A DNA stretch of 64,000 nucleotides from Hermatobates lingyangjiaoensis (GCA_026182355.1 JAPFBL010000049.1:3552501-3616500); one strand, 5' to 3'. Shown: positions 40,201 through 52,280, counted from the stretch's first letter. Translations and numbers: made by a program. The notes: a model not told the origin generated them from the letters alone.

Positions 40201-42733
40201 TTGAAATTTCCTAATTTGTGGCAATATTTTCTTCCACCTGATCAAAATATCTTAAAACATTAGAGAATCTCTATCTTTATCTTGTAATTGTCATTCTTCC
40301 AGTTTAATTATTTTATTCGAATACCCTGCCTTGGGGCGGCATCAGTTATTCCCTTGATACCAATATAGTTATTCCCAACATACCTGTATGATACAATACT
40401 AGATTACAGTCGTGATACCCATTGTCAAGTACTCATTTACGTTTCAAACACCATCTGAAAGTCATTGGAATCTCACTTTGTTATTTCCAAAGTAGGCAAA
40501 CATGTTTAACTAAGTGCCTGTTTGGGACGTTCTCCTCATATATGGTAGGTTGGTCAACAGGAGGTCTGATAAGTCTCCTGGCTAATTCAGAGGGGTTATT
40601 TAACCCGGCCTCTAGAACAGGGAGACCGGATCATCTGTCATTCATTACTCATGAACAATTCATTGCTATACAAGGTAATTTCTTATCCAATGTTCTCTCC
40701 GCTTAAGTCCTTGGTGGAGGAATAAAGTTTCTCATTTCACTGGTCTTGTCGGATAGTATCGAGTCTTGAAGATGCCTAAGTATTCAATTGACTGGGATTT
40801 GTGATAGTCATACTTTCGTAACGGACATTTAACTGTGTTCTTGTATGTATTTTAGTAATATCTGATACGTCCTTATCTATTCAGCCAAGTAGTGATCAGA
40901 CCTCCCCTCTTCCCAAACTGCGGCAGCGCTTAGGCTCCTTACTTTTTGGATGATATGGTTTATATGTACCCTGCTATAAGGTTGCTGTAAATTTATATTG
41001 AGAAAAAAATATATTAGTAATGCACCAGTTTTGCACTCTAAAATCAAATTCAAAGCTGACTTTTGAATTTTAGCGTGGTCACAAGCATTGGATACAAACT
41101 CATTCGGGTGGGTTAATATTTTCAATATTACTCAAGAAAAATAGGATTGTTTACCATACTGAGAACTACGAGTGTGTCAAATATTATTTCGTTTAGTTTT
41201 AATTATGGCTTAATGTTTATCGATGGACACCGACCCATTGACACTTGAAACGTGAAACTTTAACAGTAACAGCATTACCTACTTCTTTTCTGAACATGTT
41301 TGATAAGTTTCTACTTCTAGTCTTTACATTTACATGCCGATTCATCGCCTCAGTGAATAAAATGACATATTCCCCTTAAGTGTGTGTGGGTATATTTGAA
41401 AATAAACTTTATTTACATCACGCTCCACATTACAATATTACATGAATTTAAAAAAAAAATAATAATATTCAGTAAATATAATAATAGAAATCAATAAAAA
41501 TAATAATCAATTCAAAATTAGCAGATTGAAATATAAATATAAAATATTCAAGTCCACAATTTATCTTACTGCACCGGCACTTCAGAATCAATAAAATTAA
41601 CAAACTTAGATAACAATGATAGAATCTCTGCTTTCAAAAATTGATGAAAGTGTATTGGTGACCCAGGATCATAATATACCACCGCCTGAAGGATTGGTTG
41701 GGCCCTAATCGTATGGAGATTTGGAAGCTCCACTGTCATGGGTATACGGTCTGGTTTGCTTTTCAAGAACAGAAGCAAAGTAGGTCATCTAAAATCTAAA
41801 CCTCTGCATTTATGATTTATACTTGCCATGTCTATAATTTAATACACCTGTATGTTAGTTTCAAGTTCTTATGTTTTTGACGGGCCATCAAATCCGAAAA
41901 GAAGAGCTTGGTGCTTTCACTATTTGCTGTTGAAAACAAACTTTCATTCCAGGACATGATATTCAGTTAAATAGTAGAATTTTTTGAACTGATGTTGAAA
42001 GTTAATCACAGCTGGTAGTCAGTTCAGTGCATCTAGAGCAGTGTTTCCCAAAGTGGGCGGTAATGCAAAAAGGAGAGGGGATTCTACTTCCATAAATTGA
42101 AAATGTTCATGCAATATAATTTCTAAATTTAAGTGTAAACACGACATGTAAACTTCTAGGAAACGTTTTCTTAAAATTATTTGTTTTGATAATTCATTTT
42201 TATGTTAAAAGTATAATCTTACCTAAGTTTCTTTTATTGTGTATTAATTCTTTTGCATAAATATGCTATGAAACGATACATCTATTGGATTCTAAATAAA
42301 TATTCGATTAGTAATTATTTTAATTAAATTATTAAAATGTTACTCAATTGGTTATTTAGTCTAGGAATCTGATTATTATTCAAGGCTGTTGAGTTATAGG
42401 TTTATCTGGTAAGCTCTCTCATTGGGTACAACTTTGGAATTTTTCCAAGGTTTTACAAACTCCCCATTAGCAAGACAACTATAATAGAACTGAAGAAAAG
42501 ATGTAAGAAATAGTTCACATACTAGAAAAAAGATATCACTTGTAATGTTGTCATCGTCTGGGCATTTTATTTTGGATTTAGATATTTTAATGCTGTCTTT
42601 ATTTCATTCAGTGTAAACGTATAACATCGCTAGTATTTGTATTATCATTTACAAGGATTTTTAAATACTTATGGTATTTAGTATCAAGATTGAAGTTACC
42701 GTCAGGAAAAAAGCTATCCAGTAATGTGTAGAG
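40201..42733. other. Mostly unassigned; repeat A fragment and a lone hAT-like end
   Basis: Positions 40970-41060 match repeat A on the minus strand (gctgtaaatttatattgag; compare 19848-19920). The 41566-41778 minus-strand frame (70 codons, MLLFLKSKPDRIPMTVELPN at its start) has balanced composition but no family I know. A string at 42040-42062 (cagtgtttcccaaagtgggc) is a hAT-like terminus with no partner seen. Confidence 0.4.
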
Positions 42734-43024
42734 CAGGGCTTCTTAAACTTTTTTATATAGCGACCCCCTTCAAGCTTAGGAAATTTTAAACGACCTCTTC
42801 CTCCATATAATGGAATATATATTAACCGTAGATGTAGATGTAATATCGCACTATTTTACAATGTAAATAAAATAAGGATTAAAGAATACGTACCCATTCA
42901 TTTCACATATATATATAATTATATCAGTATCAGTATCAGTATCAAAGTATCAGATCTTTGCGACCCCCTTTCAGTAGTTTCGCGACCCCCCTGGGGGTCG
43001 CGACCCACAGTTTAAGAAGCCCTG
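42734..43024. mobile_element. hAT-type MITE (291 bp) with perfect TSD
   Basis: Ends CAGGGCTTCTTAAAC and GTTTAAGAAGCCCTG, flanked by 8-bp duplications GTGTAGAG at 42726-42733 and 43025-43032. Apart from orientation it is very close to 23075-23359, including the repeated atcagt units and the gggggtcgcgaccc block. The low divergence indicates fairly recent activity of this MITE family. Confidence 0.95.
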
Positions 43025-43032
43025 GTGTAGAG

Positions 43033-43779
43033 AGTGACCTCAGTCCTCTGATTGTAGCTACCATCAAGTTTCTTTAATGCTGATAATACTGGTTGTGATC
43101 TTAACCTAGAGGCTGCCCACATAAAGGCAGATTCCCATCATGTGTGCTTAGTTTCTGGTAATATTAAAACTAAGTAAGTTTAAAGTACCTTTGAATTTAA
43201 AAAGATATTAATATGAATAATAATACAATATTATTCATAATATTCTCACGGTTCTCTTTTTTCAGCTCAGAAATATGCTGAAAAAACATTCCAAATGTTT
43301 TTTATTCTGTTAACCATTACAGAATTCAATCCACGACTCTTTATTACTTTGATCAGATTAATGTAAGGTTGTAAATGTGAAAGCTAAAAGTAGAAACTTA
43401 TCAAATACATTCTTAATATTGTATGGCAAATTCTAATTACTCAGTTTTTACTTAAGATCTTAGTTTTTCTAAAGGAAATATGGTGAAGGAAATGTATTCA
43501 GAGAACGATTTAGTTTATAAAGAATTATTTTTTTCACTTTGACTTAGTATCTTATTGTATCTATCATACAAACATGTTTGCTCTTTATTGTCAACTATGT
43601 TTTTTATTAAATAATGCTTTGCACATTCTTATGATTAATGCATTGTGCAGTTATTGTTGAATTAACAACCACAGTGTAATAATTGTTATATTTTAAAAAT
43701 ACCTATTTTTTTAGAACCACTATTCAAATTGGGTAAATAATTCCCATTCTACATATTGATATATTATATGGAAAACTAT
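43033..43779. other. AT-rich DNA, no gene recognised
   Basis: No coding homology or confident repeat match was seen. Confidence 0.4.
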
Positions 43780-44110
43780 GTTGCATTCACCGTGCAGCAC
43801 GAGTGGTATGCGAGGAAATGGCTGATAAGGCCCTTGACGTTGAGGAATACTGGAGCAGTGTGGAGCAGCGTGCCATATTTTTGATAACGCTCTAGAATGG
43901 ATGGGGTGCGATACGGTCCTGTCCCAGTCGAATTACGGATGTTGTTTGGTGCAGTAGCAGCAGCGGCTGGAGGGTTGGGTGGGAGGGTGCCACGTCTATA
44001 GCCTGTTCCCTCGGTTCTCACGGTCTTCTATAGTCCTTCCCTTTAGTTGTGGCCTAACTACTTCATTGTTCTTTGTCTAGTTTGAGTCCACTGGTCTCCT
44101 CGTTCTTTAC
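43780..44110 (+). other. GC-rich island; possible exon
   Basis: This block is conspicuously richer in G and C than its surroundings. On the plus strand, ttgcattcaccgtgcag (ending 43800) looks like a splice acceptor. One frame then reads VVCEEMADKALDVEEYWSSV and continues EQRAIFLITL to a stop near 43893, with coding-like composition. On the minus strand 43776-44021 is also open, with a Pro/Ala-rich stretch. I recognise neither protein. It could equally be part of an unrecognised mobile element or a GC-rich regulatory region. Confidence 0.3.
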
Positions 44111-44439
44111 GTGACTTTTAAGAAAACTTTATAACCCTCTACAGTCTATCTACATCATCATCCGAGGAAAGGAAAAAAAAACTTCATTGTGATAATCTTT
44201 TTATTCATTAACCCTTTTCATTGCTGTAGCCCTTACAAATTCACGTTAAATGTTATTAATTATAGTTCCTTATCTTATAGTAATTTAGTGAAAATTATGT
44301 TAAGAATAGATTACATTTTCTCATTCCTTATTAAAATTTGTATCTCTGAATAGTCAATTTTTTCGCTGTCATCCTATTATAGCCTTGTTAAAACGAACTA
44401 AGCTCTCAAAAATTGAACACAGTAGGTCCAGAACACTAG

Positions 44440-45720
44440 TGTAACTTACTCCTTTATGATGAAATCTGCCAAAGGGAATTTTTTCCCCTTTACAGTATGC
44501 TGAAACAACTCAGATATCAAATTTCAACTCAACATCTCAAAAACGAAAACAATAAAAAAGAAATAAGATTTCAAATTCAAAATAAAATGTACTACATGCA
44601 ATTCACTCTAAAAGTTGTACAAAACAATGAACCAAAATATTGAATTGAAATTCAAAACAATTTTCCAAAAAAATAGAAAAAGGTAAAATCAATAAAACAG
44701 AGGTAAGAGGAGTTGATAATTACCCTGCAATGTATTAATAGTGAGACTAGTTTTCATTAATACCCTGAGACTAGTTTTCATCATGAAATCTTTACATGTA
44801 GGAGTTGAAATTCGAACATCTCAAAAATCGAGTTTCTACTCGGTAGGTATGGATTTAAAACGAAAAATGGTTTTTATTTGAGTAACAGTAGTGGCAGTAG
44901 CATTAAGAAGTACCACTTGCTGTTCTAGTAACGCAGAATTCGTTTCGTCTACCAAATATTTGTTTTCTAGTGTTCTGGACTAGAACAACCCATAAATCTT
45001 GTTTCGACCCGATATCAAAAGTAGGTATGGAGTCATTGAGGGCAATAATTTCTTTCTTACAATAACTGTAAACTAGCTCTTGCTGGCATGCCCTGTGCAC
45101 AAAGCGTGTGTTCCCAATGTGCTATGGTAGAGAACGCCGATATATTGTTCTAATTTATTATTCTTAATATGTATACCATTTATCACAAAAAAGAAAAACT
45201 ATTTTTATTCGGGCAATACGCATAAAGAACTACTTCTGGACAGTTTAGTTAAAGGAATGTTTGTTTCCTAAAATATATTTTTCGTTTCTCATTTTTAAAA
45301 TACGTAAAGATATATTCTCAATCAACTGTTTATATTTAGGTAAAACTGATAGACTTGGTCGGAGAAATGTTTCTTCCATAATATCCTAGCACATCAGAGA
45401 TTTACAATGACCATTTTATTTAATTGACAGGAGTAATGTAGCGTTTCTAGACTTCTGCTACGGAGAAATTTTGTTTCATATTGTTCTGCCCCAGAAAACT
45501 CAAATATTCAGTTTGAAACCGACTCTATAATGAATGAGGAGTTATTTACAATGAACCTTTCTAATACCACTTTCAAACTTGTTCTGTGAGAGAAATTTTT
45601 GTCTATGCTAGAACAACTTGGATATAGGGATTCGCCTCGTTATCTAGAATAGCTATGGCATTATTAACAAAAAACGCTTCTGGATTCAGGTATTAATATC
45701 ATATTACAGCTTCCATTTCT
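44440..45720. repeat. Possible degenerate tandem array, about 105-130 bp
   Basis: A landmark close to gagaaatttttgtttc, often followed by gttctg and then agaacaactcagatatc-like sequence, recurs near 44473, 44945, 45252, 45360, 45464 and 45592. The last four are spaced about 104-128 bp apart. Similar single strings occur at 52670-53840. Divergence is high, so the call is tentative. Confidence 0.4.
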
Positions 45721-46269
45721 GTTTTGTTGGATAAATTAGTGTTTAGTTTCGTTTTATTAATGAAAATATTCATTATTTATTATAAGTGGTTTCATTATTT
45801 GTGGGTTGATAATATCCATAAACAATTAGGGATATTTTCACATCAAAAACTATAAATTTGAAAAGTTTTATTAAGTTATGTCAAACGATGTGACTTTAAG
45901 GATGATTACAGCTTACTGGATTCACACCAACCCTCCCACACATACCTAGACATAATCTTAAAAATAACAAAACTTTACTCAGGAGACGTCAACATCTGTA
46001 AATCAATCAAAATTGATTTACAGAAATATCGTGAATACTATACATAGCTCCATCAGATTCTGGCCATTCTATGAGATAACGAAACCCGCAACCCTAACCC
46101 GGACATCAACATCCCCCCATCCACTCCCTTCTACAACGTCGAGTTCTATCCGTGTCTCCTGGAGTGCACTGGTGTCGCTTAAAAAAAATTGCTTGGTGGC
46201 CGGATCAAAGTAGAGACTTTGCCGTGCTCAATCACCTAACCAAATAGCTCTGCTCCACTCCTTGCCTTC
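45721..46269. other. No gene recognised
   Basis: A small inverted repeat (tgtaaatcaatcaaaattgatttaca) occurs at about 45997-46022. The stretch 46080-46250 is richer in C but shows no family I recognise. Confidence 0.4.
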
Positions 46270-47830
46270 CTTCATTAATCAGAGCCATGCTTAAATAAAA
46301 TAATTATTTAAATTAAATACTTCAATGAAATCAAATTTTTCAATGTAAAAATATTTTTTCATTACCAATATAATTAATGAGAGTTTGTATAATAAGTAAA
46401 TTAACTGAGAAAAATTAATTTCCTTAAATTTGATCTCTTGTTTAATTTTTTTCATAACCTTTTCTTATTCATTAGTTTTGTTAAATGTGTTTAATACTGC
46501 TTTACATTCATTTTAGAACTCCTTAACAGTATATCAATTGTTAGCCGATATTTTGTTAAAATGAAATCTAATTATTTAATATAATAAATTTAGCTTTATT
46601 ATATTTATTATAAAAGAAAAAAAACAGTTAATTATTTGTTAAACATTTAGAATTTATCTATTACGTTAATTTGATAACGTTTCTCATTTACCTAATTATG
46701 TTTAAATGGTTTTATACTTCTTTTTATTTTATAGCCGCATCTCATTTATATATGTTGTTGTTGCTGTGTGTATATGTATGTGTGTGTGCGTGTGTTTTGT
46801 GTGATACATTAAGAATAAGATATACAATATATTAATTTTTACATTTTATTTCGATTATTTGTGTGCCTGTCTTCTAAATGCAACTTTATCATTACCCAAC
46901 CCTTACTGGTTGTACCAATATCCTCCAAAGTAGGGAAGTCTACTGGGCGCTGAGCTGTTACTTTGAATATGAAGTGCTCATAATCTCCTCTCCGATATGA
47001 GGAAGGACGAGGATGTGAGGGGGTAGTCATGTGACATGGAAAGAACCAGGATACGATATTGAAAAGGAAAACGTTGTAATATGAGTGTTGACAATCACCG
47101 CCAAATTCGAATTCGTTTTAACCTAGAGAACTAGGATACGACTGATTAATTAAGGAATCATCTTAGATCTGACCTTTCCTCCTCAAAATCCCTATTGGGC
47201 AAACATCTTAGACCTGACCCTCTACCACCCAATACATGTCACATACATGTCAGGCATTTATACCAACCCAGAGCTATGTATCTAATTTTGGATTTGGAAA
47301 GCATCCAGAGGAGTGCTCGAAGGCGAATGGATATTGTGAAGGAATTGACTTCTAAGGATTTGAAATTGATAAAATCCCACATATTCCTGGTTTCCACTAC
47401 AATTAATGGATTTTCGAGCATTTTGATGAATTAAGTCCCCAGTCTGGACAAATAGAGTACGTAGTTCAAGTACTTCTAAAAAGTTGACCAGAAACCATGG
47501 GTAAATAAATATATGTGAAAGGTGGAAAGAAAAAGGTTTCTTCAGTCACTATTATCAGACAGGGTTATATTGAATTTGCAAGACTTCAGGTGTCCAAGTG
47601 TGAAAAAAATTACAAACCCTATATCCAGAATGTCTACACCTTTAACTATTTACGTATGTATATAACAGGTATAAGTCTAATCAATTCTCTACAATTGAGC
47701 GAATTGGGTATTTTAAATTACAGTGATATTGATTTCATAAATTCTTTCAAAACCAGGATGAAAAGTTTTAATTTTTTAAAAAGGGAAGTAGGAACAATGA
47801 ATTAACTTTTCTTAGTTAATTAACTTGCTA
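46270..47830 (+). repeat. Ancient direct duplication, copy 1
   Basis: Collinear, with divergence, with 57960-59680 in the same orientation. Shared landmarks in order: aattaatttccttaaatttga; a TG-rich stretch followed by cattttattt; gaccctctaccac / gccctccaccac; gagctatgtatctaatttt / gagctatatatctaattta; tttcgagcattttga / tttcgagcattttta; gtgtccaagtgtgaaaa / ctgtccaagtgtgaaaa; acaaaccctatatccagaatg; and cagtgatattgattt. Open frames at 47515-47805 and 59376-59663 correspond in position but differ by indels, so coding is unlikely. Confidence 0.7.
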
Positions 47831-49204
47831 TACACGCTCTCAGTATATACATCGGTAATATGGGAAATCTTATGTAGATTAAATAATCATATTTTATTTA
47901 AATATTAAATTTAAATAGCTATTTTATTCAATTATGTCTTTGATTATTGACGGAAGGTAAGGAGTGTAAAAGTTGAGGTTTAATTACTTTTTTTAAATAA
48001 GTGTTCACCATTTTATCTAGTTGTTTTATCTTTTAGTTATTTGTCTAGGTATTGCGAACGCAGAGGTTAGACGTTTCGATCCCACCGCTAAGCAATTTTC
48101 GTTTAGACAACACTAGTGCACTCTAAGAGAACAGGAACTTGATGACATAGGAGGTTTGGGTGGTGTCTGGTTTGGATGGGAGAGTGTTGTCATCGAGGGA
48201 ATGGTCAGAATCCAGTCACACCTATGTGAGTCAGTCACTTTGTGGTATTTACTCATTTCTGGAAGCTCTGGAAGAAGTCTCTACGTAATGTTGATTTATT
48301 ATTAAAGGATAAACTACTTTATAAAACAAGTTTTTTTTGGTTTTGATTCCTGAATATTTCACATTTATCTCTTATCTCTTCCAGGAGGATTATTTAATCA
48401 CCCTGCTTTTTTAAACAAAACACCTATTATAATATAGGAGGAAATATTAGAAAAGTAACTCTGAAGTATTGTTACAGTACTGAAGAGACAAGAACCTTTA
48501 ATGATTAGATTTATTAATAGATGTTATGGTTACTAACAGGCGTAATCCATCACGCCTCAGATTTATCTCCCTCTTTCCTGTCATTGATGAAATAAAATTA
48601 GCATTTATTTAAATATTTCATATATCCTGTATAACTATATATCGTGATATCTAAATTACTTTAGCATACATCAGCCGGGAACTAACATTTCATGGACATC
48701 TGATATGTTTCTGAGGTAGGTTTCTGATAGTCCACAAAGAGGTAGGACACTCGTGTTATACGAGTACAAATCTTTTATTGTTATCGATTCCTTACCTCTT
48801 TTAGATTAATTCTAATATTGAATATTCTGGTACAACAATGTAAAGAATAAAGCTTGTCCGGAAGTGGTTCTTTCCTTCTATGTTTTGAATAAATAAGTTT
48901 ATTACAAGTAACATGCCGAAACTCCATATATGAGTTTTTCAAGGATAGACCAACACAGAATAAATATTTTTCACTCAGTACAGGTCGTGAAATGATACTG
49001 TACTCCTGCTAATAAAAAAAAAATATTTTTTTGTGAATAATTTTGTAACTTTTTTTATATATATATTGAATTAAAACTCAATATCTGTAAGAGTAAAACA
49101 ACCAGGACCAAATACTTCATGGTCCAAAAGTATACAAAACTTGCCCATACGTGGTACTTTACTTGTACTATACAAATAATAGCGTCTACTTATAGAAGAA
49201 CTTC
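47831..49204. other. No gene recognised
   Basis: A weak tRNA B-box-like string (tttcgatccc, about 48077) occurs at 48075-48087, without a convincing A box. Nothing else was recognised. Confidence 0.4.
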
Positions 49205-50640
49205 TTCCGGAATGGAATGGAAATTCTTTATTGGGGATTACTCCCAATTTACAGATTTCAGGGGTAGCCGTACGGGGGACACTAAGTGTCCCCCACCGGG
49301 CTTTTCCCGCTATTGTACAATGTATCTTACAAACTAATAGCTTAATCCTAAGTCTTATGCTTATTAATAATAATAATAATAATTCTTTTTTTGGTAAGGA
49401 GGTGAAATGCATTTACGCACATAGTGCTGGGCGGGCTCCCAGATAAACCACACTACCAACTAAAACATCCCCTTTTCTCCTAGGACCTAGCCTGGAACTG
49501 TTTCTCACATTACTTCAGGCGTGGTCGTAGCTTACCTTAGGTGAGGCATACTTACTTTATTATTCTTCTAGATCTTCCAAGTATCGCTTTTTCGTAGTCA
49601 ATATCTTCTGACTAGGCCATCTACCATATTCCATGCCCCAGAACTCCGGATCATTTTTTCAATGATCGTTTCTGGGAAGAATATGCCTATTCTTTGTATC
49701 AAGTCTCTCCTCTGGCTGTTCCATTTGGGACAAGAAAAGAATGGGTGTTCCACATCATCTAACGCTGGACAATACAGGCACCTGGATGTTTGGTGCTTCC
49801 CTATCTTGCACAGGTAGGCGCGGAAGTAACCATGTCCACTCAGAAATTGCGTGATGTAATATCCCAACTCTCCATGACCTTTCTCAATCCATGATCGGAC
49901 ATCTCTAATTAGTTTGAAGGTCCAGCGCCCTCTAGTATTATGCTCCCTCGCCTCTTGCCATCTGTCGAAGGTACGTCTCCTCTCTTCTGTGCGAGCATTT
50001 TCTCGACCAACTTGTTCCTTTCTTCTGTAAATGGCCTCCCTTTCTCTCGCCAGTAGGTCGACTGGAATGATGCCAGCTATCACTAGTACTGCTGACTCTG
50101 ATATCGTACGATAAGCAGAGCACACTCTTAACGCTGCTCTCCTTTGTGCTACAAGCAATCTTTTTCTGTGACCTTTCTTATTTACAGCTTTCCCCCAGAT
50201 CTCTGCTCGTAGCAGCACTCGTAACAGCACTGACTATACTGCTGACATTAAGAGACGTCTCTTAGTTGCCTTGGGACCTCCGACGTTTGCCATTACTCTG
50301 CTTAAAGCTCGCACGCTTTCTGAGGCCTTGTGTGTTGCAGTCTTTATCTGTGGCAGAAATCCCATCTTTGTATCCAAAGTTACTCCTAGATATTTGCCAG
50401 CTGGCTTAGTCATTATTTCTGTTCCTCCAACTATCACTGGAAATATTACAGGCCCTCTCTTTTTGGTTAAAAGAACAACCTCCGTCTTGTTTAGAGCCGA
50501 TGATAGCCCGTGATTTTTCATCCAGTGGCTGACAGTCCTCATGGTCTGATTGAGCTTGAGCTGTGCTAACTCAATGTCTCGCGCGGCTATAATTGCTGCC
50601 ACATCGTCGGCGTATGCTATGAGCTGAGTCTCTTCTGGGA
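49205..50640 (-). pseudogene. 5'-truncated R1-like LINE with one in-frame stop
   Basis: From 50640 downward the minus strand reads ETQLIAYADDVAAII (RT motif C, YADD, about 50600-50640), then WMKNHGLSSALNKTEVVLL and KYLGVTLDTKMGF. RRLLMSAV follows, then an in-frame TAG (50234-50236), and the same frame continues to 49598 with AEIWG, the RVCSAYRTIS block of R1/TRAS-type elements. A CCHC-like cluster (CLYCPALDDVEHPFFSCPKW) lies near the end. This order (palm, thumb, C-terminal zinc knuckle) matches the C-terminal third of R1-clade ORF2. The 3' UTR runs to about 49205 and contains aataaagaatttcc near its end. The 5' break abuts an (AAT)n tract. It is otherwise well preserved, suggesting a younger insertion than the other LINEs here. 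Confidence 0.88.
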
Positions 50641-50689
50641 TTTAGTAGTAGTAATAATAATAATAATAATGATAACAACAAAAATAATG

Positions 50690-50728
<39 letters not shown>

Positions 50729-50790
50729 GTTATAATAATAATGTATAATAATAATATGGTGATATTACTAATAACAATAATAACACTATT
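50641..50790. repeat. (AAT)n-type microsatellite
   Basis: AAT/TAA repeats at about 50645-50750 with imperfections. It marks the 5' break of the LINE. Confidence 0.9.
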
Positions 50791-50959
50791 AATAATTTAA
50801 ATACTAATAATAATATTATAAATTGACAAATTAACAAAATAGCTGGAAAATATAAGTGACAATAAAGTTTAATGAAAAAGATATACCAATAATATTAAAA
50901 ATACAAAATAAACAGTAAGAAAAAAATAATTAATAAAAAAACTTATGGAAAAAAATTAT

Positions 50960-51310
50960 AATTTCAGAGGAGAGATATATCAATTCCTTTATAATCATCC
51001 AATTTTATGGAGTGATTGCTTTACTTAATATGTTGAAACAAAGCACATGACTCTTCTTGCCTCCCAATAGAATATTTAAGTTGCTTTACACTAGTAAGTA
51101 AACTTTTGGTCGTTTGTCCAACATATGAAGAATCAAACCTCCATAAGGAATCCTATATAAACCCATAATTTTTTCTATCAGTTTTTTTATTAATTATTTT
51201 CCTACTGTTTATTTTGTACAGCTTAATTTTTTTTGGTATATTTATTTTTATTAAGCTATATTGTCTCATATGTTTTCCAGGTGTTTTGTTACCTTCCTTC
51301 TAGGTAACTT
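50960..51310 (-). pseudogene. PLE GIY-YIG endonuclease fragment
   Basis: The minus strand gives MRQYSLIKINIPKK, then KNYGFI and SSYVGQTTKSLLTSVKQLKY, then ALFQHIK and SNHSIKLDD. The YVGQT block followed by a basic helix and the H...NH pattern is the C-terminal GIY-YIG domain of PLE proteins, in the style YxGxT..L..R. The first-half cysteine pair is degenerate and stops are present. It is a different PLE subfamily from 55424-57526. Confidence 0.65.
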
Positions 51311-51606
51311 TTCTCTCCCTTTCTGAACTAAATATGACGACCTAATGACTTATAAATAATATAGTACCTCAGATAATGCAAAACTGCAAGACCATACGAC
51401 CACGAATGCGACTCCTTTCCCTGACAGACTAACGTCCCCAGTATTGACAATGCCTACTGACCAAAACAAAAAAAAGCAGGATGATAATTTAGCAGTAGTG
51501 GGCCTCTGGTCCGGAACTGCTAATTACGACGTACACTGTCGTGCATGGAACTCTTCGTTGGTCGTTGGTAACTTTTGTGTTACCTTCTTGTTTATTACTT
51601 TGTTTG
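51311..51606. other. Leader of the hammerhead-bearing repeat; otherwise unassigned
   Basis: Positions 51520-51606 belong to the repeat unit carrying the hammerhead-like motif at 51607-51639; a related minus-strand copy is at 61568-61800. No gene was seen. Confidence 0.4.
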
Positions 51607-51639
51607 CTCTCTGATGACAAAAAGTGAAAGGCCTCAGAG
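51607..51639 (+). ncRNA. Hammerhead ribozyme-like motif, compact
   Basis: CTCT (51607-51610) pairs with AGAG (51636-51639) as stem I. The core CTGATGA (51611-51617) has the canonical sequence. Stem II is very short (AC/GT with an A-rich loop), then GAA (51626-51628), the palindromic stem III aggcct and C51635 at the cleavage position. A second, independent copy lies on the minus strand at 61652-61681. Conservation of both stems and core in the two copies supports a real motif. Confidence 0.7.
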
Positions 51640-51675
51640 TATTTATTTTCTTTTTCTTTTTCCTATTGGTTTGGA

Positions 51676-52128
51676 CTATATATATATATATATATATAAC
51701 AGATTCAATAATATATCGACCGTTTGATAGAATAGGTGTGTTCTCTAATCGGGGTTCGGTCAATTTTCCAGGATAAAAAATCAAACTCTCGTTGCCAACG
51801 TTTCGGTTTTATTTAAAACCTTTTTCATAGGCAGAAGTAAGAATTTTTTAACTAAGAAAATGAAATTTACATTATTTAAAGGAACAACAATGTTAGCCGG
51901 ACAAAACCTTCGACTAGACTGTCTAGTCGAAGGTTTTGTCCGGCTAACATTGTTGTTCCTTTAAATAATGTAAATTTCATTTTCTTAGTTAAAAAATTCT
52001 TACTTCTGCCTATGAAAAAGGTTTTAAATAAAACCGAAACGTTGGCAACGAGAGTTTGATTTTTTATCCTGGAAAATTGACCGAACCCCGATTAGAGAAC
52101 ACACCTATATATATATATATATATATAT
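51676..52128. repeat. Perfect 187-bp inverted repeat between (TA)n tracts (P3)
   Basis: (TA)n at about 51676-51698. Positions 51733-51919 and 51921-52107 are exact reverse complements around the single base 51920, giving a 375-bp perfect palindrome. (TA)n resumes at about 52106-52128. The arm is a PLE terminal repeat: it includes the ttttcatagg... gttttatttaaaacc... gaaacgtt region and gagagtttgat, related to the ends of the intact PLE and to 16675-16800. No coding sequence is present. Confidence 0.9.
52007..52047 (+). ncRNA. Degenerate PLE hammerhead-like motif
   Basis: TGCC (52007-52010) and GGCA (52044-52047) form stem I. Stem II is ggtttt/aaaacc, then GAA, AC/GT stem III and T. The CTGANGA strand is altered to tatgaaa. 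The mirror copy on the minus strand is at 51793-51833. Stems are conserved while the core strand is not, so activity is doubtful. Confidence 0.5.
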
Positions 52129-52129
52129 A

Positions 52130-52243
52130 CTTTATTGATGAAAATACGATCCGAAACGGACAAATACAGTTCAATGTACATAAAGAAACGTAGAGAAATT
52201 AAGTGTGTGTTTTTAATTTCTCTACGTTTCTTTATGTACATTG

Positions 52244-52247
<4 letters not shown>
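52130..52247. repeat. 35-bp hairpin and ribozyme-like leader (P4)
   Basis: Positions 52168-52202 and 52213-52247 are exact reverse complements around a 10-nt loop, followed by (TA)n to about 52276. Just before it, 52133-52161 reads ttgatgaaaatacgatccg then aaacggac, a degenerate hammerhead-like string also found at 62866-62890 (minus). The arm sequence (ttcaatgtacataaagaaac) recurs at 62587-62610. Confidence 0.75.

Positions 52248-52277
<30 letters not shown>

Positions 52278-52280
<3 letters not shown>

Noticed and set aside
41566..41778. A 70-codon minus-strand frame
   Set aside because: Composition is plausible, but there is no recognisable family, splice context or upstream continuation.
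43776..44021. Calling the minus-strand Pro/Ala-rich frame a gene
   Set aside because: The opposite strand is equally open and no family is recognised; reported only as a GC-rich island.
47515..47805. A 96-codon frame and its counterpart at 59376-59663
   Set aside because: The two copies are related at DNA level but differ by frame-breaking indels, which argues against a conserved protein.
48050..48130. tRNA- or SINE-like B box
   Set aside because: Only a partial B box is present, with no A box, cloverleaf or repeated copies in the window.
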